Shown: piece after piece, positions 8,845 to 18,744 of the stretch
Numbering within the stretch: the first letter of the stretch is position 1
Layout of the letters: each line of letters begins with the position of its first letter
From: an uncultured Alphaproteobacteria bacterium
GTDB taxonomy: Bacteria; Pseudomonadota; Alphaproteobacteria; Rhodobacterales; Rhodobacteraceae
NCBI GenBank assembly: GCA_902596605.1
Contig: CACJUU010000004.1
Span: 62,001 to 126,000, forward strand
Direction of reading: 5' to 3'
DNA length: 64,000 nt
Program-made: the position numbers and the translations under genes
The notes under the pieces: model-generated
Told to the model about the DNA's origin: nothing
Seen by the model: only the letters and a program-made list of their open reading frames with translations
Databases searched by the model: none

Positions 8845-10965
8845 ATGTTTAATGAAATAAAGAAGACTATTGAGTGGGGACACGATAAATTAACACTAGA
8901 AACTGGCAAGATCGCCAGACAAGCAGACTCGACCGTGATAGCAACATATGGTGAAACAGTAGTTATGGCTGCCGTTGTATATTCAAAGGAGTCAAAGGCT
9001 GACCAAGATTTCTTTCCCTTAACCGTTAATTATCAAGAAAAGTATTATGCTGCGGGGAAAATTCCAGGAGGGTTTTTCAAAAGAGAAGCTAGACCGACAG
9101 AAAAAGAAACTTTGACCAGTCGTTTGATCGATAGGCCGATACGACCGTTATTTGTCGAGGGGTTTAAAAACGAAGTACAAGTGACATGTACCGTTCTCAG
9201 TCATGACCTGGAGAACGACCCCGATATAGTAGCAATGATAGCAGCCTCTGCGGCCTTAACACTTTCAGGAGCTCCTTTTCTTGGTCCCATTGGAGCTGCA
9301 AGAGTAGGTTTTGTTAATGACTCTTACGTTCTCAATCCTTCAGTAGATGATATGGATAATTTAAAAGAGAACAGTGAGCAAAGACTTGATCTTGTAGTTG
9401 CTGGAACCAAAGATGCAGTAATGATGGTAGAATCCGAAGCTTACGAATTATCGGAAAAAGAAATGTTAGGAGCGGTAAAGTTCGGACATGAACAGATGTC
9501 ATCAGTAATTGACATGATCATTGATCTGGCAAAAGAGGCTGCAAACGAACCCTTTTCTTTTGAGTATCAGCTTAATGACAAATTATTTAACAAGATATCC
9601 AAAGCAGGAGCAAAAGATCTAAAGAAAGCTTTTGAAATATCTGAAAAAAAAGAGCGACAAGCTTCTGTGGCGTCAGCGGTAGATAAAATCAAAAGTTCCC
9701 TGTCTGATGAGGAAAATGAAGGTAATGAAGTGAATGAACTCATAAAAAAACTAGAGTCTGAGGTTGTTAGAAACAATATTCTAGATAATGGTACTCGAAT
9801 AGATGGTAGAGATTTAACAACGGTTAGATCGATAGAGACGGAAACTCGTTTATTGCCACGAGCACACGGTTCTTCACTATTTACTAGGGGTGAAACTCAA
9901 GGACTAGTAGTCACAACGCTGGGAGCTGGGGATTCTGAACAGATAATTGATGCCTTACATAAAGAAGGTAGGCTGAATTTTATGCTACACTATAACTTTC
10001 CACCATACTCGGTCGGAGAATGCGGTCGAATGGCTGGCCCTGGCCGGAGAGAAATTGGTCACGGAAAACTTGCTTGGAGAGCCTTACAAGCAGTATTACC
10101 TTCGTCTGATGAGTTCCCTTACACTGTAAGAGTCGTATCAGAAATTACGGAATCCAATGGATCTTCTTCAATGGCAACCGTTTGTGGATCATCTCTTTCA
10201 ATGATGGATGCTGGGGTGCCTCTTAAAGCACCTGTAGCTGGCGTCGCTATGGGATTAATTCTAGAAGGAAAAAAGTTCGCCGTTCTAACAGACATTTTGG
10301 GGGATGAAGATCATCTTGGTGACATGGACTTTAAAGTAGCTGGAACAGAGGCTGGGATAACGTCTTTGCAAATGGATATAAAAGTCGCAGGCATTACCCC
10401 TCAAATTATGGAAAAGGCTCTAGATCAAGCAAAGGAAGCTCGTTTGCATATATTAGGTGAAATGGCTAAATCTTTGTCGGCTCCATCAGAGTTTTCGAAA
10501 TATGCACCTAAAATTGAGTCAATAACTGTTCCAAGCGATAAAATTCGTGAAGTTATTGGAAGTGGAGGTAAAGTGATAAAAGAAATCGTCGAGGTTTCGG
10601 GCGCTAAAGTTGATATAAATGATGAAGGATTAGTGAGGATAGCATCTCAAAATAAAGAGAGCCTAGATACAGCTAGAAAAATGATAAGTGAAATCGTTGA
10701 AGACCCTATTGTTGGTGAAGTCTATGAAGGAAAAGTTGTTAAGCTGATGGACTTCGGAGCTTTTGTCAACTTCTATGGGAAACGAGACGGACTTGTTCAT
10801 GTAAGCCAAATATCGGAAGAAAGAGTAAACCACCCAAAAGATGTTTTGACTGAAGGACAGAATGTAAAAGTTAAGTTAATGGGTATTGATGACAGGGGTA
10901 AAAGCAAACTATCGATGAAAGTTATAGATCAAAGCACAGGAAAAGAACTAGAAAAGGAAGCTTAG
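8845..10965 (+). CDS. pnp: Polynucleotide phosphorylase
   Basis: The protein has 706 residues. It contains two RNase PH core domains joined by a helical linker; the second carries the [16 protein letters not shown] catalytic Asp motif and the RTEGR-type arginine region around FTRGETQ. A KH domain ([12 protein letters not shown], about residue 570) and an S1 domain ([18 protein letters not shown] to KSKLSMK) close the protein. It degrades RNA 3' to 5' phosphorolytically in the degradosome. It ends one base before the convergent hemH. Confidence 0.97.
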   Translation: MFNEIKKTIEWGHDKLTLETGKIARQADSTVIATYGETVVMAAVVYSKESKADQDFFPLTVNYQEKYYAAGKIPGGFFKREARPTEKETLTSRLIDRPIRPLFVEGFKNEVQVTCTVLSHDLENDPDIVAMIAASAALTLSGAPFLGPIGAARVGFVNDSYVLNPSVDDMDNLKENSEQRLDLVVAGTKDAVMMVESEAYELSEKEMLGAVKFGHEQMSSVIDMIIDLAKEAANEPFSFEYQLNDKLFNKISKAGAKDLKKAFEISEKKERQASVASAVDKIKSSLSDEENEGNEVNELIKKLESEVVRNNILDNGTRIDGRDLTTVRSIETETRLLPRAHGSSLFTRGETQGLVVTTLGAGDSEQIIDALHKEGRLNFMLHYNFPPYSVGECGRMAGPGRREIGHGKLAWRALQAVLPSSDEFPYTVRVVSEITESNGSSSMATVCGSSLSMMDAGVPLKAPVAGVAMGLILEGKKFAVLTDILGDEDHLGDMDFKVAGTEAGITSLQMDIKVAGITPQIMEKALDQAKEARLHILGEMAKSLSAPSEFSKYAPKIESITVPSDKIREVIGSGGKVIKEIVEVSGAKVDINDEGLVRIASQNKESLDTARKMISEIVEDPIVGEVYEGKVVKLMDFGAFVNFYGKRDGLVHVSQISEERVNHPKDVLTEGQNVKVKLMGIDDRGKSKLSMKVIDQSTGKELEKEA

Positions 10966-10966
10966 C

Positions 10967-12004
10967 CTATATCCAACCTAGCAACTCATTTTTGATTATG
11001 TTGAAAAACATATCAATATGGATTTTTTCATCGTTAAGACATGGGATGTATAAAAAGTTTTTTCCACCAGCTTCAATAAAACTTTCTGAAATCTCGCCAC
11101 ATATCTCTTCTAACGTTTCAACGCAATCGGAAGAAAATGAGGGAGCTATGACTGCAATATTTTCCTTACCAGATTTCGCTAAATCTGCCACGAGATCGAC
11201 GGTAGCTGGTCCTACCCACTTTTCGGGTCCAAATTTAGACTGAAATGCTGTTGTTAATTCGCTCTCTTTCCATTTGAGCTTTTCCCTAATAAGCCTTGTT
11301 GTTTTTTGGCATTGACAGTGGTAAGGATCTCCATTCATTAGATATCTTTCGGGAACGCCATGGTAAGATATCACTAGATGCTCAGGCTTTATTTTCGACT
11401 TTTTATAAGCGGTCGTTATGGAGTCTGAAATGGCATTGATAAACTTAGCGTTATCAAAATATGGAGATACTGTTCTTATAGAGGGCTGCCAGTTAAGATT
11501 CATTAGTGATCTAAATACTTGATCATTAGCAGTTGCAGTTGTTGGAGCTGCATACTGCGGATAGAGTGGAAAAAAAAGAATTTTTGTGCATCCTTTAGAT
11601 ACCATTTTTTTTACCACGCTATCTGTAGAAGGATTTCCATATCTCATACAAAAATCTACTAAAACTTTATCACCATACGCTTTATCGAACCTAGCTCTCA
11701 GTTTTTTTGTTTGGGCCTTTGTAATTGTCAGCAATGGGCTTTCATTTTCTTCGTTATTCCAAATCTCTTTATATGCCTCACCAGAGGAGAATGGTCTTCT
11801 TAGCAAAATCAAGTTTAATATTGGTTTCCATACCCAAGGAGAGTAATCAATTACTCTCCTATCAGAAAGAAATTCTTTGAGATATCTTCTCATAGACCAA
11901 TAATCTGTGGCATCAGGTGTACCCAGATTACCAATTATTACTCCCACTTTTTGTTCTAAAATCTGAGGATGTTCTTTTGGAATATGTGACTTTTTTACAT
12001 TCAT
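10967..12004 (-). CDS. hemH: Ferrochelatase
   Basis: HemH inserts Fe2+ into protoporphyrin IX, the final step of heme synthesis. The protein has 345 residues; family markers are GVIIGNLGTPDATDYWSMRRYLKEFLSDRRVID, VISYHGVPERYL with the catalytic His, and the FGPEKWVGPATVD segment. A CQC cluster (PYHCQCQ) lies after the His motif. Convergent with pnp. The 72-base gap upstream (12005-12076) separates it from the minus-strand methyltransferase-like gene. Confidence 0.96.
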   Translation of the reverse strand: MNVKKSHIPKEHPQILEQKVGVIIGNLGTPDATDYWSMRRYLKEFLSDRRVIDYSPWVWKPILNLILLRRPFSSGEAYKEIWNNEENESPLLTITKAQTKKLRARFDKAYGDKVLVDFCMRYGNPSTDSVVKKMVSKGCTKILFFPLYPQYAAPTTATANDQVFRSLMNLNWQPSIRTVSPYFDNAKFINAISDSITTAYKKSKIKPEHLVISYHGVPERYLMNGDPYHCQCQKTTRLIREKLKWKESELTTAFQSKFGPEKWVGPATVDLVADLAKSGKENIAVIAPSFSSDCVETLEEICGEISESFIEAGGKNFLYIPCLNDEKIHIDMFFNIIKNELLGWI

Positions 12005-12076
12005 TTCATCTTCTTTCGATACGAATTAACTAAGCTATACCTCAAAAATATCAAATCATTTTCGATCTTAATTCTG

Positions 12077-12811
12077 CTATTTCTTTCCATATAGGAAAAT
12101 TATTTCAAAAGTTGCACTTATGGTGTAAGTATCCTTTTTTGATTTTTTATCTGTAAAATTTTTAAAGTAAAATTTTTCTACCTCCTGAACTAGGGTTTTA
12201 GTCGTTAAACTTTTACGACGCTCAAGAATTGCGTTTGTTTCACCCATTTCTTTAATATCCGAAAACAAGTCTAGTATCCTCTTATAACTTACCTTAATTA
12301 AATCTCTATCGACTACACAGTTATTGAGACCAACCTTTGTAGCTAAATTACCTACATCTCGTATTTCAGGTAATGGAGAGATTCTTGGGCTCGCTGCTCC
12401 AAATAATTTCATTTCGGCTTTAAAGAAAGAATCTCTAAGTTCACTGAGCGTCTCTGATCCAAATAAGCAACAGATAAAGTGGCCTTCAGATTTTAAGAAT
12501 TTAACTTTTTCAGAAAAATCGCTATATGGATCATTAGACCAATGTAGTTGCATTAGGTTTGCGTATAAATCAAGTGATTGAGTTTTAGTAGTATTGTGGC
12601 TAAGTTCCGAGATGGTTACTTTATTAATTTTGCTTAACTCTCTAAGGTCATTTTTTCTACATCCCTCGATCAGACCACACTTCCAACCCTGAGGTAAATC
12701 TAAAATACGATTTTCAAGATCACTGCATACTCTCTTTAAAAGAAAGCTTCTTGACCTTGATTCTCTTGATCTGATTTTATTCTCTTTAACTCGATTTATA
12801 TCAAATAACAT
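12077..12811 (-). CDS. BioC/NDUFAF5-type methyltransferase-fold protein, SAM motif lost
   Basis: The protein has 244 residues. The second half matches the BioC/NDUFAF5-like methyltransferase family (LMQLHWSNDP, GHFICCLFGSETLSELR, FGAASPRISPLPEIRDVG, MGETNAILERR). The glycine-rich SAM-binding motif I (D-x-G-x-G type) is not visible in the corresponding N-terminal half, where GWKCGLIEGCRKNDLRELSK appears instead. Relatives in Rhodobacterales have the same layout. It may be a non-catalytic or protein-hydroxylating relative, as NDUFAF5 hydroxylates an arginine in complex I; the role here is unknown. Confidence 0.7.
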   Translation of the reverse strand: MLFDINRVKENKIRSRESRSRSFLLKRVCSDLENRILDLPQGWKCGLIEGCRKNDLRELSKINKVTISELSHNTTKTQSLDLYANLMQLHWSNDPYSDFSEKVKFLKSEGHFICCLFGSETLSELRDSFFKAEMKLFGAASPRISPLPEIRDVGNLATKVGLNNCVVDRDLIKVSYKRILDLFSDIKEMGETNAILERRKSLTTKTLVQEVEKFYFKNFTDKKSKKDTYTISATFEIIFLYGKK

Positions 12812-12881
12812 TGATTGTTGATCCGAAAATATTTTATGATGAAGATATCAACTTGTTCTAAACAACCATTAGCGTGTTTTT

Positions 12882-13334
12882 ATGCTAGAATTCAACAATA
12901 AAGATATGAATTTATTAATTCTACTCAGTGAGATAGCCACTATAGAACAATTAGCTCGAAACAAACTTGATAATGCTCTACCCAAGAATTTAAATATATC
13001 CAGCTTTTCTGTTTTGAACCATTTTTCTGGCTCAAGAGCAGAAAAAACTCCCTTACAATTGGCAAGAAGTTTTCATGTTACTAAAGGAGCTATGACAAAT
13101 ACATTAAACAAACTAGAAAAGCTAGGATACATTCATGTTCGCCCCGACTGGAATGATGCCAGGAAAAAACGTGTTTCAATAAGTCAAAGTGGAATAGATG
13201 CTAGGAGTTATGCAATGAAATCCATAAAGCCTATATTAAATGAGATAATTCAAAGAACCGAGCACTTAGCCAAGAAAAGTTTATTAGGCGATTTAAGAAG
13301 CTTTCGAGAGTCTATTGAAAAAAATAGAGTTTAG
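12882..13334 (+). CDS. MarR-family transcriptional regulator (PetP-like)
   Basis: The protein has 150 residues with a winged-helix fold: recognition region QLARSFHVTKGAMTNTLNKLEKLGYI and the wing with RPDWNDARKKRVSIS, the standard MarR D-x-R signature. The N-terminal LLILLSEIATIEQLARNKLDNALP and position near ubiG resemble PetP of Rhodobacter, a regulator first described beside petR. The ligand and targets cannot be read from sequence. Its stop codon lies within the Shine-Dalgarno region of the next gene, suggesting coupled translation. Confidence 0.85.
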   Translation: MLEFNNKDMNLLILLSEIATIEQLARNKLDNALPKNLNISSFSVLNHFSGSRAEKTPLQLARSFHVTKGAMTNTLNKLEKLGYIHVRPDWNDARKKRVSISQSGIDARSYAMKSIKPILNEIIQRTEHLAKKSLLGDLRSFRESIEKNRV

Positions 13335-13340
13335 GAGGTG
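13333..13340 (+). promoter_or_regulatory. Strong Shine-Dalgarno site fixing a TTG start
   Basis: AGGAGGTG sits five bases before TTG at 13346 and overlaps the stop codon of the MarR gene. No ATG or GTG with comparable spacing is present, so this near-perfect anti-16S match decides the start of the following gene. Confidence 0.75.
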
Positions 13341-13345
13341 CACTT

Positions 13346-14050
13346 TTGCTTGTACTAATAATTGGAAGCGCCCCAGACGCTTTAGATGCCCAAAATTTAA
13401 AGAGAGAGCTTTTTGGGGCAATAGTAGCAATAAATAATGCTTGGAGTATTAGAAATGACTGGGATTTTTGTATATTCCCTGATGATTTTCCAAAAAACAG
13501 AAGACCTACTAGAAATAAGGACAAAAGACTTATAAGTTCTAACCAATATGTCCCAATACAAAACAATTATGGAGGATTTGTTTATTCTGGTGGAACTATG
13601 TCTTTTACCGCCGGATATTGGGCTCTCGGGTATTTCAAACCCAAAGCAATAGCATATATAGGTTGCGATATGATTTATGATGGGAAGGTTACGCATTTTT
13701 ATGGAAGAGGTAAGCCAGACCCTCTTAGGGATGACCCAACTTTAAAAAATTTAAAGGCCAAGTCTGCTCGCCTGGAGGCGATTGCTACATCTCAGGGTTG
13801 CGCAATTTTCAATCTTTCCAAAGGGTCTAGCAGTAACTTAGTTTTTAGGCGTAGTAGTTTAGAAAATATAACTAAAGAGAGCTCGCCAAGAGAGATTAAC
13901 ACAAAGTTACTAAAAAGGGCACTCCAGTGGGAAGAAAAATTAGGTTACTTTGTTGAAAATGGTAAATATTGGGAACACTTAGCTAAGTTTGATCAAGAAA
14001 AAATAGATGTTTTGGATGAGCTATGGAATCGAGTTATTAAGCTAGACTAG
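13346..14050 (+). CDS. Conserved protein of unknown function, DUF115/GT42-like pattern
   Basis: The protein has 234 residues. I do not recognise a characterised family. What can be seen is an N-terminal nucleotide-type loop (LVLIIGSAPDA), a central AINNAW and DFCIFPDDFP, then GGTMSFTAGYWALGYFKPKAIAYIGCDM followed by a THFYG motif. This order loosely resembles DUF115/sialyltransferase-like (GT42) folds, where a Gly-x-Asp motif precedes an HFY-type motif. The start is TTG with a strong Shine-Dalgarno. Similar proteins occur next to PetP-type regulators and ubiG in Rhodobacterales, which hints at a lineage-conserved role. A sugar-nucleotide function is only a guess. Confidence 0.6.
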   Translation: MLVLIIGSAPDALDAQNLKRELFGAIVAINNAWSIRNDWDFCIFPDDFPKNRRPTRNKDKRLISSNQYVPIQNNYGGFVYSGGTMSFTAGYWALGYFKPKAIAYIGCDMIYDGKVTHFYGRGKPDPLRDDPTLKNLKAKSARLEAIATSQGCAIFNLSKGSSSNLVFRRSSLENITKESSPREINTKLLKRALQWEEKLGYFVENGKYWEHLAKFDQEKIDVLDELWNRVIKLD

Positions 14051-14054
14051 AGAA

Positions 14055-14795
14055 TTATTTTATAGCACAAACTGCATAATTGACTGTAAAGTCGCTTTTA
14101 GACAATTCCCATCCCCAAGATATTGGATTGAATACAAACCCTTTTGTGTCTTTTACTTTCAGACCGGAATTAAAAAATAACTTTTTTAATTCATTTGGTT
14201 TGATGAATTTATTCCAATCGTGCGTCCCTTTTGGTAGCCACTGCATTACATATTCAGCACCTAGGATAGCGAAAAGGTAACTTTTAAAATTCTTATTTAT
14301 TGTTGAACAAAACATTAGGCCACCACTATTGAGAAGATTTGAGCACATATCTATAAAAAAACCTGGGTTTTCCACATGCTCAATGACTTCCATATTGAGA
14401 ATCACATCAAATACCGTCTTCTCTCTTAAAAGGTCTTCCGCAGAGATATGGCGATATTTTATGTCAAGATTCATCTTTTTTGCATGCAACGATGCAACCT
14501 TAATATTTTTCTCCACAACATCAATGCCAAGGACCTCTGCCCCTAGTCTGGCCATTGGTTCGCACAACAATCCTCCGCCACAACCTATGTCTAAAACTTT
14601 AACTCCCTTCAAAGGCTTTTCTTCTAGAACCATGTCTTTTTGAAAATAAAGAGATAGGTGGTCTGTTATAAATTCTAATCTACATGGGTTCAACATATGA
14701 AGTGGTTTGAACTTACCCTCTGCATCCCACCACTCGTTTGCTAATTTCTCAAACTTTGCAACTTCTCCCGCATTAATCGATGATGCTCTTTTCAT
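14055..14795 (-). CDS. ubiG: Bifunctional 2-polyprenyl-6-hydroxyphenol methylase / 3-demethylubiquinol O-methyltransferase
   Basis: UbiG performs both O-methylations of ubiquinone synthesis. The SAM-binding motif VLDIGCGGGLLCEPMARLGAEVLGID is clear, preceded by KLANEWWDAEGKFKPLHMLNP, which is characteristic of UbiG, and followed by NMEVIEHVE. The true start is the ATG at 14795-14793 (MKRASSINAGEV, 246 residues); the 42 upstream codons match nothing in the family and run into the divergent gene's leader. It is divergent from the proline iminopeptidase. Confidence 0.96.
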   Translation of the reverse strand: MKRASSINAGEVAKFEKLANEWWDAEGKFKPLHMLNPCRLEFITDHLSLYFQKDMVLEEKPLKGVKVLDIGCGGGLLCEPMARLGAEVLGIDVVEKNIKVASLHAKKMNLDIKYRHISAEDLLREKTVFDVILNMEVIEHVENPGFFIDMCSNLLNSGGLMFCSTINKNFKSYLFAILGAEYVMQWLPKGTHDWNKFIKPNELKKLFFNSGLKVKDTKGFVFNPISWGWELSKSDFTVNYAVCAIK

Positions 14796-14854
14796 TGAAT
14801 TGTTCCTATACACATGACATAATACATATATACTTTTTTTTTTTAGTCTCAAGA

Positions 14855-15832
14855 ATGCCTGAACAAAATATTTCCCGACCCAACAAACAAAGAGCCCATT
14901 TGTTTCCTGAAATAGAGCCATTTAGAAAGGGGTTTCTTGATACTAGTGATAGGCACAAGGTATATTATGAAGAGTGCGGTAACCCTAACGGAATACCTGT
15001 TTTGGTTGTGCATGGCGGACCAGGTGGTGGCTGTAGCCCTACAATGCGTAGGTTTTTCGATCCTGACGCATACTACATTGTTCTTTTTGATCAAAGGGGT
15101 TGCGGAAGATCCAAACCCTATGCTTCAGTGGAGAATAACACCACATGGCATCTTGTATCGGATATGGAGGCGATAAGAAAAAAGCTCGGAATAAGTAAAT
15201 TAGTTCTGTTTGGAGGTAGCTGGGGCGCTGCCCTGTCTCTAGTTTATGCTCAAACACATCCTGAAATGGTTAGCAAAATTATCCTCAGAGGAGTATTTAC
15301 TATGACCGAATCTGAGTTAGACTGGTTTTACAAAGAGGGTGGAGCAAGCATGTTTTGGCCTGAAGCATGGCGAGCTTTCAGGGACATGCTCCCTCCGAAA
15401 GAGCAGAAAAATATAATTAAAGGCTATCACTCAAGATTGTTTGGATCTTCCCCTACAGAACAAGGTCGATTTGCAAGAGCTTGGACAGCTTGGGAGAATG
15501 CTCTTGCTAATCTCGAAAGTCCTGGATTTGGTTCTAGTCCCTCAACTGATTATGCAAGAGCTTTTGCGAGGATTGAAAACCATTATTTCAAGAACCTTGG
15601 GTTTTTAAACAAATCACAACAAATTAGAGACAATATGCATAAGATATTGGACATACCATCGATAATAGTTCAAGGACGGTATGACATGATCTGTCCTCCT
15701 GGAACGGCTGAGTTAATTCACAGATTATGGCCAAATTCGAATTTAGTTATGGTATCAAAAGCAGGTCATGCAATGTCTGAGCCAGGAATCACAGCAGCCT
15801 TGGTAAAGGCAACTGAACAATTTAAGAACTAA
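14855..15832 (+). CDS. pip: Proline iminopeptidase (alpha/beta-hydrolase)
   Basis: The protein has 325 residues from the ATG at 14855; upstream codons in frame would overlap ubiG and are not conserved. The alpha/beta-hydrolase triad is visible: nucleophile Ser in GGSWGAAL, Asp in QGRYDMICPP, His in KAGHAMSEPG. The oxyanion region HGGPGGGCSPTMRRFFDP and DQRGCGRSKP are typical of S33-family proline iminopeptidases, which release N-terminal proline from peptides. It is cytoplasmic. Its last 11 bases overlap the convergent lipoprotein gene. Confidence 0.93.
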   Translation: MPEQNISRPNKQRAHLFPEIEPFRKGFLDTSDRHKVYYEECGNPNGIPVLVVHGGPGGGCSPTMRRFFDPDAYYIVLFDQRGCGRSKPYASVENNTTWHLVSDMEAIRKKLGISKLVLFGGSWGAALSLVYAQTHPEMVSKIILRGVFTMTESELDWFYKEGGASMFWPEAWRAFRDMLPPKEQKNIIKGYHSRLFGSSPTEQGRFARAWTAWENALANLESPGFGSSPSTDYARAFARIENHYFKNLGFLNKSQQIRDNMHKILDIPSIIVQGRYDMICPPGTAELIHRLWPNSNLVMVSKAGHAMSEPGITAALVKATEQFKN

Positions 15833-16424
15833 GTTTGCTTATTTTTTTAATAAAGCTCTCAAATGAAGAATATGTACTTTTCCTCGGCTTGTGAAAAGAT
15901 ACGATTGTCATTACTACCACTTTGTTGTCTACCAAGAAAAAATATTTTCTTACAAACTCTTTTCGTTTTGAGGCACTAACCATCTGAAAGTTCACATAGA
16001 AAAATTTATTTTGTAACTTCTTCTCACCGTAGATCAGCTTCTTATTACTAAATGCAGCAGCAAATTTCTTGAACTCGATTCTTTCAGCAATTTCCGATAA
16101 ATATTTTTTTTGAGAACTTTTTTTTGGAACTCTCGACTGGGTGAATGTGATATTAACTATCGTGTCAACTGGTCTACGACTAAAATAGAGTTTATCACCA
16201 TTATTTACTTCTATACAATTGGTGACCACCAATGTTTCTCGCAACCCAGTGGAGTTATTAGCGCTTCGATCCAAACAAAAACCTCTTGGCAATTTATGTT
16301 TTACCTTAAATTGACCTGAAGGTATAGAAATAGAATTTGTCAGTTGTCCTGACCCAATTGATAAGCAACCACTCAAAAATAGCGAGAGATAAAATCCTAC
16401 TAGCATTCTGCTTAAATTTTTCAA
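15822..16424 (-). CDS. Predicted lipoprotein of unknown function
   Basis: The protein has 200 residues. An N-terminal signal peptide ends in the lipobox LSGC (Cys near residue 20), so it should be lipid-anchored in the envelope. The rest has no family I recognise; it is basic and contains two further Cys (FCLDRS and VTNCIE) that could form a disulfide. The 11-base antisense overlap with the pip 3' end is by stop codons only. Confidence 0.65.
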   Translation of the reverse strand: MKNLSRMLVGFYLSLFLSGCLSIGSGQLTNSISIPSGQFKVKHKLPRGFCLDRSANNSTGLRETLVVTNCIEVNNGDKLYFSRRPVDTIVNITFTQSRVPKKSSQKKYLSEIAERIEFKKFAAAFSNKKLIYGEKKLQNKFFYVNFQMVSASKRKEFVRKYFFLVDNKVVVMTIVSFHKPRKSTYSSFESFIKKISKLSS

Positions 16425-16501
16425 GACCTAATCTCCAATATAACAAGCCGAGTTTACCCACTATTTATCTTAGGAAAAACAGTTGGTTTATTTTTATTTT
16501 G

Positions 16502-16507
16502 TATAAT
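16502..16507 (+). promoter_or_regulatory. Possible -10 element of the accD promoter
   Basis: A consensus TATAAT lies 53 bases before the accD start, in the 135-base gap between the lipoprotein gene and accD. No convincing -35 at 16-18 bases is present, so the call rests on one hexamer in very AT-rich sequence. Confidence 0.3.
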
Positions 16508-16559
16508 GTTATTTTTTAGTTTAGCAATAGTGATTATATAAAAAAAACTGGTATACAAA

Positions 16560-17465
16560 ATGAATTGGATCTCTAACTTTGTTAGGCCAAAAATCAATGC
16601 AATATTTTCACGCAAAGGTAGCTCTGAGACATTGTGGGTTAAATGCGAGAGCTGTAACTCGATGATATTTCATAAAGAATTTAGCCAAAATCTCAATGTG
16701 TGCCCAAGTTGTAACTATCATATGTACATGTCTCCTAAGGACCGCTTCAGGTCATTATTTGACGACAGCTTATACTCGGCGATTGATTATGACGCTCCAG
16801 AACAGGATCCTCTGAATTTCAAAGATACAAAAAAATATACTGATAGAATAAAAGATGCACAAAGAAGTACTGGTCAAAAGGAAGCAATTTCAATTTCTGA
16901 AGGTCAATTAGGAGGCATGAAAACGATAATAGCCTGTCAAGACTTTAAGTTCATGGGAGGTTCTATGGGTATGGCTGTAGGAAACGCGATTTTAGAAGGG
17001 GTAAAAAGAGCGGTGAAAAATAAATCTCCCTTTATTTTATTTGCTGCTGCTGGGGGTGCCAGAATGCAAGAAAGTGTTTTATCACTGGTCCAAATGCCCA
17101 GAACAACGGTCGCAATTGAAATGTTAAGAGATGCCAAACTTCCCTATATAGTTGTATTAACAAACCCAACCACTGGTGGAGTTACAGCGTCTTATGCAAT
17201 GCTGGGAGACGTGCAAATAGCAGAACCAAATGCACTTATTTGCTTTGCTGGACCAAGAGTGATAGAGCAAACAATTAGGGAAAGACTACCAGAGGGATTT
17301 CAGAGATCAGAGTATTTGTTAGACCACGGCATGCTTGATAAAGTGGTTTCGAGAAAATTTTTGAGAGAAGAGCTGATAAAATTAATCTATCTATTAAAAA
17401 ATCAACCTCCACCTGTTAGGGGAAATATTACAGAGTCTGATGGGCCTAATGGACGAGATTCTTAA
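16560..17465 (+). CDS. accD: Acetyl-CoA carboxylase carboxyltransferase subunit beta
   Basis: The protein has 301 residues. The zinc ribbon is complete with Cys29-x2-Cys32 and Cys48-x2-Cys51. The crotonase-like core follows, with GGSMGMAVGNAILEG, AAAGGARMQESVLSLVQM and TNPTTGGVTASYAMLGD. Together with AccA it transfers CO2 from biotin-BCCP to acetyl-CoA in fatty-acid synthesis. It overlaps folC by 26 bases, the widespread accD-folC pair. Confidence 0.97.
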   Translation: MNWISNFVRPKINAIFSRKGSSETLWVKCESCNSMIFHKEFSQNLNVCPSCNYHMYMSPKDRFRSLFDDSLYSAIDYDAPEQDPLNFKDTKKYTDRIKDAQRSTGQKEAISISEGQLGGMKTIIACQDFKFMGGSMGMAVGNAILEGVKRAVKNKSPFILFAAAGGARMQESVLSLVQMPRTTVAIEMLRDAKLPYIVVLTNPTTGGVTASYAMLGDVQIAEPNALICFAGPRVIEQTIRERLPEGFQRSEYLLDHGMLDKVVSRKFLREELIKLIYLLKNQPPPVRGNITESDGPNGRDS

Positions 17466-18744
17466 AAGGCTAGAATTACTTCACCCCAAAATAATTGATC
17501 TTAAATTAGACAGAGTAGAAGGGCTTTTGAGGAAATTGGGCAATCCCGAAAAGTCGATACCTCCTGTAATACATGTCGCTGGAACTAATGGAAAAGGTTC
17601 CACTATTGCTATGATTAAATCCGGGTTGCAAAGAAGTGGGTTTAAGACACATACCTATACTTCGCCACATTTGGTGAGGTTTAATGAGAGAATTGAGATC
17701 GGGGACAAAAGAATAAGTGAAGACGCATTAAAAGAAGTTCTTAATGAGTGCGAAAAGGTAAATAACTCTCAGCCAATAACATTTTTTGAAATAACTACCT
17801 GTGCTGCTTTTCTTGCATTTTCAAGAACATCTGCTGACTATACACTTTTGGAAGTTGGATTGGGTGGAGAGTTTGATGCTACTAACGTTATTCAAAAACC
17901 TGTAGCCTCGATTATTACTCCAATATCTTTCGATCATAAGGAGTATTTGGGAAGTTCAATAAAAAAAATCGCTGCAGCAAAAGCTGGTATAATTAAGAAA
18001 AACACTCCTACTATAATCTCAAACCAATCTCCAACGGTAAAAAGAATACTTAATGCAAAATGCATATCAAATAATAGTAATGTTATCTGGTCGGCGGAAA
18101 GTTTCACCGTTTCTAGTTCAAGGAAATCGATTATTCAAAAACTCAGCAAGAAAAGTATCGAATATCCTTTTCCTAACTTAATTGGCACGCACCAAATCAG
18201 CAATGCAATGACTGCTATTTCTACACTTACTTATTTAAAGGTCCCCGAAAAGCACATATGTGAAGGGTTAACATCTACTTACTGGCCAGCTAGGCTCCAA
18301 GAAATAAATAACGGAAGTCTATATGAATTGATAAAAAAATATGACATTAATAACAAATTATGGATCGACGGTGGCCATAATGAAGCAGCTAGCATTCAAC
18401 TAACTAAGAGTGTGGGTTTTATGAATAAAAAAAACCTCCATATCATTTTTGGTTGCCTTGAACAAAAAGATTATAAATCTTTTCTAAGAAATTTAGTTGC
18501 CGTAGCCTCATCTTTGAGTATTGTTGAAATTGACAATCAACCCTCATCACTAATTAAAACAGTGGCCGTTTCAAGTGCTAAAGAAGTAGGTTGGAAAAAA
18601 ATCTATTCAGCGTATAGCATTCGAGATGCTATTAAAAATATTTGTTCCCAACATAAAGGTTTAGCACCACAAGTTTCAATTTTAATCTGTGGTTCCTTAT
18701 ACTTGGCAGGGCAAGCTTTGAAAGAAAATGGGGTTGAAATCTAA
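17440..18744 (+). CDS. folC: Folylpolyglutamate synthase / dihydrofolate synthase
   Basis: The protein has 434 residues. The P-loop [17 protein letters not shown] and the following [12 protein letters not shown] are standard for FolC, as are [16 protein letters not shown] and IDGGHNEAA. It adds glutamate to dihydropteroate and to folates. The ATG at 17440 overlaps accD by 26 bases; an alternative ATG at 17449 would shorten it by three codons. Its stop interlocks by 4 bases with the convergent trxA. Confidence 0.95.
   Translation: MGLMDEILKRLELLHPKIIDLKLDRVEGLLRKLGNPEKSIPPVIHVAGTNGKGSTIAMIKSGLQRSGFKTHTYTSPHLVRFNERIEIGDKRISEDALKEVLNECEKVNNSQPITFFEITTCAAFLAFSRTSADYTLLEVGLGGEFDATNVIQKPVASIITPISFDHKEYLGSSIKKIAAAKAGIIKKNTPTIISNQSPTVKRILNAKCISNNSNVIWSAESFTVSSSRKSIIQKLSKKSIEYPFPNLIGTHQISNAMTAISTLTYLKVPEKHICEGLTSTYWPARLQEINNGSLYELIKKYDINNKLWIDGGHNEAASIQLTKSVGFMNKKNLHIIFGCLEQKDYKSFLRNLVAVASSLSIVEIDNQPSSLIKTVAVSSAKEVGWKKIYSAYSIRDAIKNICSQHKGLAPQVSILICGSLYLAGQALKENGVEI

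Noticed and set aside
14796..14921. 42-residue N-terminal extension of UbiG
   Set aside because: Not conserved in UbiG; it would run through the promoter and start of the divergent peptidase gene.
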